Below are positions 28,402 through 37,549 of a stretch of 64,000 bases of DNA, one piece after another (position 1 is the stretch's first letter; every line of letters begins with the position of its first letter). Source of the stretch: an uncultured bacterium (GTDB taxonomy: Bacteria; Bacillota; Clostridia; Lachnospirales; Lachnospiraceae); assembly GCA_947643595.1 (NCBI GenBank), contig CANRWP010000001.1:1-64000 (forward strand), in the 5' to 3' direction. Under the pieces are notes generated by a model. It was not told the origin of the DNA, searched no databases, and worked only from the letters and a program-made list of their open reading frames with translations. A program made the position numbers and the translations under genes.

Positions 28402-29060
28402 AAAAAGTAATAAAAGTTCCGTATATCGACCAGACTAAGGAGTGGCCTACCGGCTGCGAGAGCGTTTCCGCGGTGATGCTGTTACAGTATCTGGGAATAG
28501 ATATCACAGTGGAAGAGTTTGTGGAGCGCCACCTGGAGTGGAAACCGCTTTTTGAGAAGGACGGCAGGCTTTACGGGGCTGATCCCCGGAAAGTGTTCGT
28601 GGGAAGCCCTGCGGATGAAAACTCCATGGGATGTTATGCGCCGGTAATTCGAAAGGCGCTGAAGGGAGCGCTTTGCAGGGCGGCGGAGTGTGGGACCGGG
28701 CTGCGGGGCACAGTACAGGATGTGTGGGAACCGGTGGATCTGACGGGTGTCCCTGTGGAGGTGTTGCTGCGGGAATATATAAATAATGACATGCCTGTCA
28801 TATTCTGGGCGAGCATCGATCTGAAGGAGACTTATGCGGGGCCGGAGTGGATCGTGGCGGATACCGGAGAAACTTTTGAGTGGCGGTCCAATGAGCACTG
28901 TATGCTGCTCGTGGGCTATGATGAAGAGAACTACTATTTCAACGACCCGTGGCATAATCATGGTCTGATCGGCTACGGGAGAAAGTTAGTGGAGAAGCGC
29001 CATGCGGAGCAGTATGAGATGGCAGTCTCCGTGAGAAAGGAGAGAAAAGAAAATGATTGA
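28395..29060 (+). CDS. C39 family peptidase (Peptidase_C39_2-like)
   Basis: PTGCESVSAVMLLQYLGI (Cys), NEHCMLLVGYDEENYYFNDPW (His/Asp). Confidence 0.85.
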   Translation: MLKKVIKVPYIDQTKEWPTGCESVSAVMLLQYLGIDITVEEFVERHLEWKPLFEKDGRLYGADPRKVFVGSPADENSMGCYAPVIRKALKGALCRAAECGTGLRGTVQDVWEPVDLTGVPVEVLLREYINNDMPVIFWASIDLKETYAGPEWIVADTGETFEWRSNEHCMLLVGYDEENYYFNDPWHNHGLIGYGRKLVEKRHAEQYEMAVSVRKERKEND

Positions 29061-29676
29061 CAGAGTGGAGTTAAAAAGGCGCGCGAAGAATGATATGAGT
29101 GGGAATATGGGGATGCTGATCGTCTGCCTGATTATCGTAGGAGCAATGTCTGTGGCATGTAATCTGATACCTTATGTGGGGTGGATCGTATCAATATGCA
29201 TCACAGGCCCCCTCAGCCTCGGTTCGGCATATATTTATCTGAACCTGACAAGGGGATTCGAACCGGATGTGAGTATACTGTTCAGCGGATTTCAGCGTTT
29301 TGTGGATACGCTGGTGTTGACGCTTTTGATTTCTATTTTTACGTTCCTGTGGAGTCTGCTTTTTATTGTGCCGGGAATCATCAAGTCGATCAGCTATTCT
29401 CAGGCGTATTATATACTGGCGGAACATCCGGAGATGACGGCCAAGGAGGCGTTGGATGAGAGCATCGACATAATGGACGGACACAAGATGGATTATTTTG
29501 TGCTCGTTCTGTCCTTTATTCCCTGGATGATTCTTGTAAGTATCACCTGTGGCCTGGCTTCGCTCTATGTGTCGCCTTATATGACGGCGACTTTCGCCAA
29601 TTTTTATCTGGCGATCAAGCCTCAGGCAGAGCCGAATATAAACGGAAATTTTACGGATAATTATTATCAGGCGTAG
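29053..29676 (+). CDS. DUF975-like membrane protein
   Basis: VPGIIKSISYSQAYYILAEHPEMTAKEALDESIDIMDGHKMDYF. Confidence 0.8.
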   Translation: MIDRVELKRRAKNDMSGNMGMLIVCLIIVGAMSVACNLIPYVGWIVSICITGPLSLGSAYIYLNLTRGFEPDVSILFSGFQRFVDTLVLTLLISIFTFLWSLLFIVPGIIKSISYSQAYYILAEHPEMTAKEALDESIDIMDGHKMDYFVLVLSFIPWMILVSITCGLASLYVSPYMTATFANFYLAIKPQAEPNINGNFTDNYYQA

Positions 29677-29697
29677 CGGAAATGGATCTGATGTGTG

Positions 29698-29729
29698 AAG
29701 GGTGCATGGGAATGTTCTTGTGCACCCTT
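29698..29729 (+). terminator. Intergenic hairpin
   Basis: AAGGGTGCA...TGCACCCTT perfect 9-bp stem. Confidence 0.6.
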
Positions 29730-29765
29730 GAAATTTGTATGTGAAAAAGGGGAAATGAATAGAAG

Positions 29766-30722
29766 ATGAATATGTTTGTGGTAATACAACAGATGCTGGT
29801 GCTGCTTGTCATGATGCTGATCGGCTATATTGTGTTTCGGATCAAATGGCTGGACGCAAATGCCTGCGGTAAAATGTCCAAGATCGTAGTCAATGTATTG
29901 AATCCCTGTCTGATGATCAACGGGGTGCTGGGAAAAGCAGTGAACCTGAAAGGAGATATGCTCTTTCAAACGCTGGTGCTGGTGGTCGTCTATTACGGAG
30001 CGCTGATTCTGCTCAGCATTCCTGTGGCGTCCATTCTGCGGGTGAAAAAGAAACATTATAATCTCTACCGGCTGATGTTGATCTTTTCCAATGTGGGCTT
30101 TATGGGGATTCCGGTCGTTACCAGCATTTACGGAAAGGAAGCCATGCTTCTGATCGCTTTTTACAATCTGGGCTACAATCTGCTGCTCTATACCTACGGA
30201 ATCTATCTGGCGTCGACAGGAGGAGGATCGGAAGAAAAGCCGGGGGAAAAGACGGGGACGGCGAAAGGAGCGGGGTGGAAAAAACTGCTCAATCTGGGTG
30301 TGGCTTCCTGTGTGATATCGATCCTTATCTTTCTGTCGGGGGTGACGATGCCGGACAGCATCTGCACGTTTTTTGACTATGTGGGCAATGCGGCGGTGCC
30401 ACTCTCGATGATCCTGATTGGCGCTTCTGTGGCGCAGGGCGGCAAAAAGGAATTTTTTCTGGACAGAAAGATGTATGTGTTTATGGCGATCAAAATGCTG
30501 GCGATCCCCGTTGCGGCGGCTCTTCTGATGAGGCTCCTCCCCTGGCCGGCGATGGTGGAAGGCGTATTTATATTGATGCTTGCGATGCCGGTGGGGTCTA
30601 TCGTGGTGATGCTGGCTGCGGAGAGCGGTGCGGATGAGATCGAGTGTACAAAGGGCAGCATATTAACGACACTTCTGTCAGTTTTGACGATCCCGATCGT
30701 GTCTGTATTTTTGGCTTTTTGA
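29766..30722 (+). CDS. AEC family (auxin efflux carrier-like) transporter
   Basis: NVLNPCLMINGVL, FSNVGFMGIPVV motifs. Confidence 0.88.
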   Translation: MNMFVVIQQMLVLLVMMLIGYIVFRIKWLDANACGKMSKIVVNVLNPCLMINGVLGKAVNLKGDMLFQTLVLVVVYYGALILLSIPVASILRVKKKHYNLYRLMLIFSNVGFMGIPVVTSIYGKEAMLLIAFYNLGYNLLLYTYGIYLASTGGGSEEKPGEKTGTAKGAGWKKLLNLGVASCVISILIFLSGVTMPDSICTFFDYVGNAAVPLSMILIGASVAQGGKKEFFLDRKMYVFMAIKMLAIPVAAALLMRLLPWPAMVEGVFILMLAMPVGSIVVMLAAESGADEIECTKGSILTTLLSVLTIPIVSVFLAF

Positions 30723-30780
30723 GATCATTTTGTATCGGCGGTCCCACAACCGGGACCGCGGAAAGGACAGGACTGTTCCG

Positions 30781-31254
30781 ATGATGAAAAAGTGTGTGGA
30801 TGACAGTAAGACAGAGCAGTTCAGACTGCTGAAGTACGAGGATATCAACGGCGCAAACCGGCTTTTCGGCGGGAAGCTGATGGCGTGGATCGATGAGGTG
30901 GCCGGGGTCACGGCCAGGCGGCACTGTGAGACGCAGGTGACGACTGCCTGCATCGACAATCTGCAGTTCAAGGAGCCGGCATTTCTGGGGAATATGGTGG
31001 TCATTATCGGCAGGATCACTTACATAGGGAGAAGTTCCATGGAGGTGCGGGTGGACAGCTATGTGGAGGACGCGCAGGGCTTCAGACGTCCGATCAACAG
31101 AGCTTATGTGACGATGGTGGCGCTGGATGAGAACGAACATCCGAGAGCGGTGGAGTTTGGCCTGGAACTGACGACGGAGACGGAGAAGATCGAGTGGGAG
31201 AGCGGAAGGAGACGGGCGGAATTGCGCAGACAGAGGAGGCGGGAGGGGTTCTGA
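30781..31254 (+). CDS. Acyl-CoA thioesterase (hotdog fold)
   Basis: DINGANRLFGGKLMAWIDEVAGVTARRHCE. Confidence 0.88.
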   Translation: MMKKCVDDSKTEQFRLLKYEDINGANRLFGGKLMAWIDEVAGVTARRHCETQVTTACIDNLQFKEPAFLGNMVVIIGRITYIGRSSMEVRVDSYVEDAQGFRRPINRAYVTMVALDENEHPRAVEFGLELTTETEKIEWESGRRRAELRRQRRREGF

Positions 31255-31260
31255 CCCGCG

Positions 31261-32748
31261 CTACCGGTCTGAGGTAGTGCCGGATGGCAGAAAATCTGCC
31301 GACTTTGCCGTCCGCATATGGTCGTAAATATATTCTACGGAAATTTCTTTCGGGTCAAACCGTTCTGTGATCGTATTTTCGGAGAGAAGGAAGATCATGT
31401 CGCAGAGCCCGTGCAGTTCATTCAGGTCTGAAGAGGCAATAATGATCCCTGCGTTTTTGTGTGACAATTCCATCAGAATATTGTAGAGCTCCAGTTTGCC
31501 GGCGGAGTCCACGTTGTTGGTCGGATTATTCAGTAAATAGACGTTGCAGCGCTTGTGCAGACAGCGGGCCAATAACAGTTTCTGACGGTTTCCCTTGCTC
31601 AGCTTTAACGGGTCGAGCGTCTCTGTCCGAATTCCGAGCCTTTTGGCGTAATCGTTGTAAACGATTTTTTCCTGAGGGTGATCCAGGAGACCGAAAGGTC
31701 CCTTTACGGCGGAAAGATTGCTGATCGTAACGTTTTGTGAGAGGCTTAAATCGGGAAAAACGGAGCTCTCCTCGGGAAGATAGCCGATTTTGATATGTTT
31801 TTTATCGGGGTAATAGCGGAGGGAACCTTCCTGTAATTCGCGGAGTCCCGCGGTCATTTCCAGAAAAATTTCACAGCTGGAGCCTCTTGAACTGCAGATG
31901 CCCAGAATCTCGCCCTTTTTTAATGTGAAGGTAATATCGGAAAGAGAGGAGACCGTGATATGGGACGCGTCGATCAGGATATTTCCGGGGTGATGGGGCA
32001 GTCTGGGCATACTGGTATAGCCCTGACGCTTTATATGTTGCGAGAGCTTTTTTCTCTGATGATCGGAAGTGATCAGGGTGGTATGTGCATATCCATTGTC
32101 CAGAGAGATAACATGATCGGCCCGGAGTTCTTCCAGATCGGGAGAGTGCGTCGCGAGAACGACAGCGCTTCCCTGATCGGTCAGAGTCTGCAGGATTTGA
32201 AAAATATGGGAAGCCTGTTTATGGTTCAGGAAAGCGTCAAATTCATCTACAAGCAGCACGCGAGGCTCCGCAAACAGGGCGCGGGCGAGCTGCAGAAGAC
32301 ATTTTTCCGGGAGATCCAGCTTTGAGACCGGGGCATCCAGAGAAAAATGAAAATCATACTTTTCAAAAAAATTCTGCAGGCGCAGACGATATTTTTTGCG
32401 CGAGTAGAGAGGCTCGGAAACAGACTGGTATCCGATATAAAAGTTATCCAATACGGTCAGATCTTCAAATAAGGCGAAATCCTGCCCGCAGTAGGCGATG
32501 CGGCCGCCGGCCGGGATCCGGGCATGAGAAGAAAGCTCCTGGCCAAAGAGAATGACCCTCCCCTCCGCAGGCGGATAGAGACCGCTCATAAGGCGGAGCA
32601 GGTTAGTCTTGCCGGCGCCGTTTGCACCATAGATGACATGGCAGGTGCCGGGATAAACAGTCAAATTAATGTTGTGCAGCAGACGAACGCCGTCCAGATC
32701 CAGACAGGCGTGTTGGAGTTCAATATAAGGCGTTGAACTTTCTGACAT
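31261..32748 (-). CDS. Tandem ABC ATPase, sugar-importer type, second domain degenerate
   Basis: NBD1 YGANGAGKTNLL intact; NBD2 GICSSRGSSCEI Walker A and VYLLNNPTNNVD Walker B degenerate. Confidence 0.85.
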   Translation of the reverse strand: MSESSTPYIELQHACLDLDGVRLLHNINLTVYPGTCHVIYGANGAGKTNLLRLMSGLYPPAEGRVILFGQELSSHARIPAGGRIAYCGQDFALFEDLTVLDNFYIGYQSVSEPLYSRKKYRLRLQNFFEKYDFHFSLDAPVSKLDLPEKCLLQLARALFAEPRVLLVDEFDAFLNHKQASHIFQILQTLTDQGSAVVLATHSPDLEELRADHVISLDNGYAHTTLITSDHQRKKLSQHIKRQGYTSMPRLPHHPGNILIDASHITVSSLSDITFTLKKGEILGICSSRGSSCEIFLEMTAGLRELQEGSLRYYPDKKHIKIGYLPEESSVFPDLSLSQNVTISNLSAVKGPFGLLDHPQEKIVYNDYAKRLGIRTETLDPLKLSKGNRQKLLLARCLHKRCNVYLLNNPTNNVDSAGKLELYNILMELSHKNAGIIIASSDLNELHGLCDMIFLLSENTITERFDPKEISVEYIYDHMRTAKSADFLPSGTTSDR

Positions 32749-33563
32749 TAAAACTCACCTCCGCTTACCTGTGCGGGAGAAATATCGTAATCAAGAAATA
32801 GTTTTATATTTTTTTCATAATAATATGCCTTGTATTCATCCGGAAGATCAGAGGATGAAATGAGCGTATCGACAGAATCCAGTGCGCCCAGACTTAAAAA
32901 GGCGGATTTATCACATTTTGACGCATCTGCAACGATGATCAGTTCTTTGGATCTTTCCTTGAGAGACTGAAAAAGATTATATTCTACCGCTGAAGGTACG
33001 GAATAACCGTATTTCAGATCGATGCCGGAAACCCCGAAAAAAGTTTTTTGAAAACACAGACCGTTGATATTGTTTATGGCCAGGTCGCCCGAGAGGAAGG
33101 GAAAACGGTCATTGTAAGTGACTCCTCCGGTCAACACAACGTTGGCTTTTGGGTTTTCCGAAAGGACGAGGGCGGCCAGGATATTGTTGGTTACCAGGTT
33201 TACCCGACGGGATATGAGAGCCTTGGCAATGGCGCAGCAGGTGCATCCTCCACCCAGAAAGATCCACTCGTTTTCTTCAATATATTCTGCGGCCAGATTG
33301 GCGATATGAAGGATATCCACGGAAAAATCAAAAGAGAGCGCAGCGCCGTATCCAACTCCGGAGACGGATGTCGTACCGGTATTTTCGCGCAGAATGGCCC
33401 CGCCGTGGGTTCTGTATATGAAACCTTCTTTTTCTAATTGTTCTAAATCATTTCGAATCGTAACATTGGACACTTCCAGAATATCACTCAATGTCTGCAC
33501 ATCGATCTGGGTGCGATTTGCGATAATTTCTTTAATTTTTTGAATTCTTGCGGCTTTAAACAT
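32748..33563 (-). CDS. DeoR/GlpR family transcriptional regulator
   Basis: IDVQTLSDILEVSNVTIRNDLEQLEKEGFIYRTHGGAIL. Confidence 0.93.
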   Translation of the reverse strand: MFKAARIQKIKEIIANRTQIDVQTLSDILEVSNVTIRNDLEQLEKEGFIYRTHGGAILRENTGTTSVSGVGYGAALSFDFSVDILHIANLAAEYIEENEWIFLGGGCTCCAIAKALISRRVNLVTNNILAALVLSENPKANVVLTGGVTYNDRFPFLSGDLAINNINGLCFQKTFFGVSGIDLKYGYSVPSAVEYNLFQSLKERSKELIIVADASKCDKSAFLSLGALDSVDTLISSSDLPDEYKAYYYEKNIKLFLDYDISPAQVSGGEF

Positions 33564-33691
33564 AGATAACTATACCGGACTCCTTAAAAATGCTTTGAAA
33601 AGCTATACATTGTTATTTTACTACAGAAAGGAATGGGAAAGCAATATATTTTCCTTTTTTTTCTTTTTGCTAGAAAACGACAAAAAATGTG

Positions 33692-33720
33692 TTGACAAAA
33701 GAAAGAAAAAGTAATATTAT
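33692..33720 (+). promoter_or_regulatory. Sigma-A promoter of the split transketolase operon
   Basis: TTGACA - 17 bp - TATTAT. Confidence 0.75.
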
Positions 33721-33801
33721 TAACCCATAAAAGAAAAATAAAGAAAATAAAAACAAAAATAAACAAAAAACAATAATAAAAAGAAATGGAAGTGTATAAG
33801 T

Positions 33802-34635
33802 ATGACGATCAGGGAACTGGAACAGAAAGCAAATGAAATCCGCCAGGGCATTATCGATCTGGTCCACATAAGTAAGGTAGGCCATGTCGGCGGCGCGCTT
33901 TCGAGCTGTGATATTTTAACTGCACTGTACTATGAGGTTATGAAAGTGGATGCGGAAAGGGCTGAGGATCCTGACAGGGACAGATTTGTTTTGAGTAAAG
34001 GCCATTGCGTGGAGGGACATCTGAATATTCTGGCTGATAAAGGTTTTATCGAAAAAGAGGAATTAAAAAGTTTCTGCCAGTTTGGAACAAGGCTGATCGC
34101 GCACCCGAACAGGCAGATACCCGGTGTGGAAATGAATACGGGAGCGCTTGGCCACGGGCTGAGTGTGGCGTGCGGGATGGCGAAAGCGGCTAAAATGCAG
34201 AACAGGGATTACAGAGTATATGTTGTGATGGGAGACGGCGAACAGGGGGAGGGATCCATATGGGAGGCGGCAATGTTCGCAGCAAATTATAAACTCGATA
34301 ATCTGTATGCGATTCTCGACAGAAACAGGCTTCAGATCAGCGGACCGACGGAGGATGTGATGAGGTTGGAACCGTTAAAGGAAAAATGGGAAGCGTTCGG
34401 ATTTTATGTGGAAGAGATCGACGGAAATGATATGCGGGAGATCCTGTACGCCTTTTACAAACTGGAAAAAGTGAAGGACAGGCCCAAGCTGATACTGGCG
34501 GATACGGTAAAGGGAAAAGGCGTTTCCTTTATGGAAAATCAGACGAAGTGGCATCACGGCGGGCTGAATGACGAGTTGTATGAGACAGCCTCAAAAGAAA
34601 TCGCGGAGCGCACAAGGAGGTTATGTTATGAGTAA
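33802..34635 (+). CDS. Transketolase, N-terminal (TPP-binding) subunit
   Basis: GHVGGALSSCDILTALYYEVM, MGDGEQGEGSIWEAAMFA, TVKGKGVSFMEN. Confidence 0.93.
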   Translation: MTIRELEQKANEIRQGIIDLVHISKVGHVGGALSSCDILTALYYEVMKVDAERAEDPDRDRFVLSKGHCVEGHLNILADKGFIEKEELKSFCQFGTRLIAHPNRQIPGVEMNTGALGHGLSVACGMAKAAKMQNRDYRVYVVMGDGEQGEGSIWEAAMFAANYKLDNLYAILDRNRLQISGPTEDVMRLEPLKEKWEAFGFYVEEIDGNDMREILYAFYKLEKVKDRPKLILADTVKGKGVSFMENQTKWHHGGLNDELYETASKEIAERTRRLCYE

Positions 34636-35587
34636 GACAGCCTGTCGGAAAGCATTGACAAAGACATTGTTGGAGATTGCGGAAAAAAGTAAAAAGATAG
34701 TGGTACTCACATCCGATGCGCGGGGCTCTGTCACTTTAAATGATTTTGCGGCGGCTCTTCCCGAACAGTTCGTGGAGGTGGGAATAGCTGAGCAGGATGA
34801 GATAGGGGTTGCGGCGGGCATGGCCGCCTGCGGACTGATACCCTTTGTCTGTGCACCGGCGCCGTTCCTGAGTGCCAGAAGTTTAGAGCAGATCAAGGTG
34901 GATGTGTCCTATTCCAATACGAACGTAAAAATCTGCGGTGTCAGCGGCGGATTGAGCTACGGCGCGCTGGGAGGTTCGCATCATTCCATACATGATCTGG
35001 CCGCTGTACGCCCTATGGAAAATATGACCGTACTTATGCCGGCGGATGCGGCACAGACCGGATGGATGGTAAAAACGATCGCGGAAACGGAGGGGCCTGT
35101 CTATATGCGGATGGGCAGGAACGGCGTGGAAGATATTTACACGGAAGAAGATGTTTCCTGTTTTGAGATAGGAAAGGCACATCTTCTGAGGGAAGGGCGT
35201 GATATAACGCTGATTGCCGCGGGGGAAATGGTGTGGTACGCAAAATGCGCGGCCGAGATGCTTCAGGAGGAAAATATCAGTGCGAGGGTGCTGGATATGC
35301 ACACGATAAAGCCTCTGGATATCGGAGCTTTGCGGGCGGCAGCGGAGGAGACAGGATATCTTGTGACAATAGAAGAACACAGCGTCTGCGGCGGATTGGG
35401 AAGCGCCGTGGCGGAGTACATCTGTCAGAACTGTCCTGTACCGGTAAAAATACTGGGCATTCCGGATGAACATGTAATTGCCGGAGATTCTCCGGAGGTC
35501 TTTGCGCATTACGGACTTGACGGCGGAGGGATCGCGAAGACCGTGAGAGAACTATTAAATAAACAGCATATGGAGGAGAAAAAATGA
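34628..35587 (+). CDS. Transketolase, C-terminal subunit
   Basis: FVEVGIAEQDEIGVAAGMA, YGALGGSHHSIHDLA, DMHTIKPLD. Confidence 0.93.
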   Translation: MSKTACRKALTKTLLEIAEKSKKIVVLTSDARGSVTLNDFAAALPEQFVEVGIAEQDEIGVAAGMAACGLIPFVCAPAPFLSARSLEQIKVDVSYSNTNVKICGVSGGLSYGALGGSHHSIHDLAAVRPMENMTVLMPADAAQTGWMVKTIAETEGPVYMRMGRNGVEDIYTEEDVSCFEIGKAHLLREGRDITLIAAGEMVWYAKCAAEMLQEENISARVLDMHTIKPLDIGALRAAAEETGYLVTIEEHSVCGGLGSAVAEYICQNCPVPVKILGIPDEHVIAGDSPEVFAHYGLDGGGIAKTVRELLNKQHMEEKK

Positions 35588-36246
35588 ACCCGAAATTGAT
35601 TGTAATGCTGACACATCATGACAGAACTGTCAAAAATGCGGTGGAGATCTTTGAATCCTGCAAAGATACAAAAGCAGAGTATTGGGGATTTAAGGAGGTG
35701 GGCATTCCGCTGGATGAGATGAAAAGACTGTGTGCGATGATGAAGGAAGCGGGAAAGACAACGTTTTTGGAGGTGGTGGCCTACACGGAGAAGGAATGTC
35801 TGGAGGGTGCAAAAATGGCCGGAGAGTGCGGCTTTGACTACCTGATGGGCACGATGTACTTTGACTCGATCCGCGATTATGCGAAGGAAGCCGGATTGAA
35901 ATACCTTCCGTTTGTGGGGAAGATCGTCGGGCGCCCCAGCGTATTGGAAGGGACGGTAGAGGGAATCGTAGAAGAGGCAAAAGGTCTTCTTGAGAAGGGG
36001 GTAGACGGGTTTGATCTGCTCGGATATCGCTTTACCGGTGACCCGGTGGAGTTGAATAATACCTTTGTAAAAGAGGCGGGCGCACCGGTCTGTCTGGCCG
36101 GATCCGTGGACAGCTATAAGAGGCTGGATGAGGTGAAAACTTCCGGGAGCTGGGCGTTTACGATCGGCGGAGCATTCTTTGAGAACAAATTTGAGGGCAG
36201 TTTTGCGGAACAGATCGATAAAGTAGTGGAATATATGGAAAAATAA
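35584..36246 (+). CDS. HisA-like TIM-barrel protein, function unknown
   Basis: 220 aa beta/alpha-barrel pattern; LVGKIVGRPSVLEGTVEGIVEEA, ICLAGSVDS-type phosphate-binding region; overlaps transketolase stop. Confidence 0.55.
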   Translation: MNPKLIVMLTHHDRTVKNAVEIFESCKDTKAEYWGFKEVGIPLDEMKRLCAMMKEAGKTTFLEVVAYTEKECLEGAKMAGECGFDYLMGTMYFDSIRDYAKEAGLKYLPFVGKIVGRPSVLEGTVEGIVEEAKGLLEKGVDGFDLLGYRFTGDPVELNNTFVKEAGAPVCLAGSVDSYKRLDEVKTSGSWAFTIGGAFFENKFEGSFAEQIDKVVEYMEK

Positions 36247-36297
36247 GAGAAGGTAAATTGGCACAAAAATGTGCTGAAAATAAAAGGAGGGAAAAGA

Positions 36298-37461
36298 ATG
36301 AAGAAGACGAAAAAAATGCTGGCGCTTTTACTGGTTGTAATGATGACTGTGTCATTGACAGCGTGCGGACAGAGCGCGGAACCTGAGAAGGAGGCGGAAA
36401 CCGTTCAGGAGCCTGCGGCAGAGTCGGCGGAAACGGTAGAGACAGAGCAGGAAGATGCGGCGGAGGGAAGCGAAGAACAATCTGTCGCCGCTGAAGAAGT
36501 GAGCAGTCCTTTCGACAGGGTGCTGGACGATTATGAGCCTCAGAAAGATTCTTATAAGATATATTTCAATTATAAGAATATCCATGTCTGGTATGACGCG
36601 ATCGAGTTAGGGGTTCAAAAGGCGATCGAGGAGTACAAGGAAAAAGGGATAAATATCGAGTATGAGTGGATCGCGCCTACAGACCCGGATGCGGCGGATC
36701 AGGTCAATCGGATCGAGGAGGCGGTGGGACGCGGATTTGATGTGATCTGCGTGGAACCTTCGAATCTGGATCTGGTGGCTCCCAGTATCACGAACATTGT
36801 GGATAACGGGACGAAGGTTCTGTGCTTTGGGGCGACGGATCTGACCGGTTATGAGGAATCTTCAGGGCGCTCCGCGTTTATCGGACAGTCGGATCCTTAT
36901 CAGGATGGCGTGCTGATGGCGGAAATTTTCTGTGAAGAGATCGGCTATGCGGGAAAGGTGGCAAATCTAGGCGGCAGTATCGGTGCGCCGGGGCATGAAG
37001 CGATCAATCAGGCTTTCTACGACACGATCGCGAAATATCCGGATATCGAGCTGGTAGATACACAGTATGATAACGATGAGCTGGACAAAGCCATCCAGTA
37101 TACGGAAAACTTTTTGCAGAAATATAATGATCTGGCGGGAATTTTCTGTAATAACATGACAAACCCCATCGGCGCGGCGCAGGCAGTTACAGCAGCAGGG
37201 AAAGCGGGCGATATTGTAATCGTCGGATATGACCATGATATTCAGGCGTTGGAATACCTTCGGGACGGAACAATTTATTCTCTCGGCATCTGCGACTGTT
37301 TCGGAGTCGGCTTTGACACACTTTTGACGGCGATCAAGGTTGCGGACGGATGCGAGGCGGGAACGGATTTTGATGAGATTCAACCATATCCGGTGGGAGC
37401 TGTTTATCAGGATCAGGCTGAGGATTATATCAATACGTTGTATCCGGATCATAATGGATAA
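36298..37461 (+). CDS. Sugar ABC transporter substrate-binding lipoprotein
   Basis: Signal + LTACGQ lipobox; periplasmic-binding-protein type I fold (VICVEPSNLDLVAPSITNIVDNGTKVLCFG). Confidence 0.9.
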   Translation: MKKTKKMLALLLVVMMTVSLTACGQSAEPEKEAETVQEPAAESAETVETEQEDAAEGSEEQSVAAEEVSSPFDRVLDDYEPQKDSYKIYFNYKNIHVWYDAIELGVQKAIEEYKEKGINIEYEWIAPTDPDAADQVNRIEEAVGRGFDVICVEPSNLDLVAPSITNIVDNGTKVLCFGATDLTGYEESSGRSAFIGQSDPYQDGVLMAEIFCEEIGYAGKVANLGGSIGAPGHEAINQAFYDTIAKYPDIELVDTQYDNDELDKAIQYTENFLQKYNDLAGIFCNNMTNPIGAAQAVTAAGKAGDIVIVGYDHDIQALEYLRDGTIYSLGICDCFGVGFDTLLTAIKVADGCEAGTDFDEIQPYPVGAVYQDQAEDYINTLYPDHNG

Positions 37462-37494
37462 GACAAAAACGGATGCATGACCTACCATAAATGC

Positions 37495-37524
37495 GGGGAC
37501 AATAACTTGTCGGCTATTGTCCCC
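37495..37524 (+). terminator. Intra-operon hairpin after the substrate-binding protein gene
   Basis: GGGGACAATA-N10-TATTGTCCCC perfect 10-bp stem, no clear T-tract. Confidence 0.6.
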
Positions 37525-37549
37525 GTCTGTCATTCTAAAGGATAAGGAT

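Noticed and set aside
33584-33885. Small minus-strand hydrophobic ORFs upstream of the transketolase operon
   Set aside because: Produced by the A-rich leader (poly-Phe/Leu/Ile when read on the minus strand)
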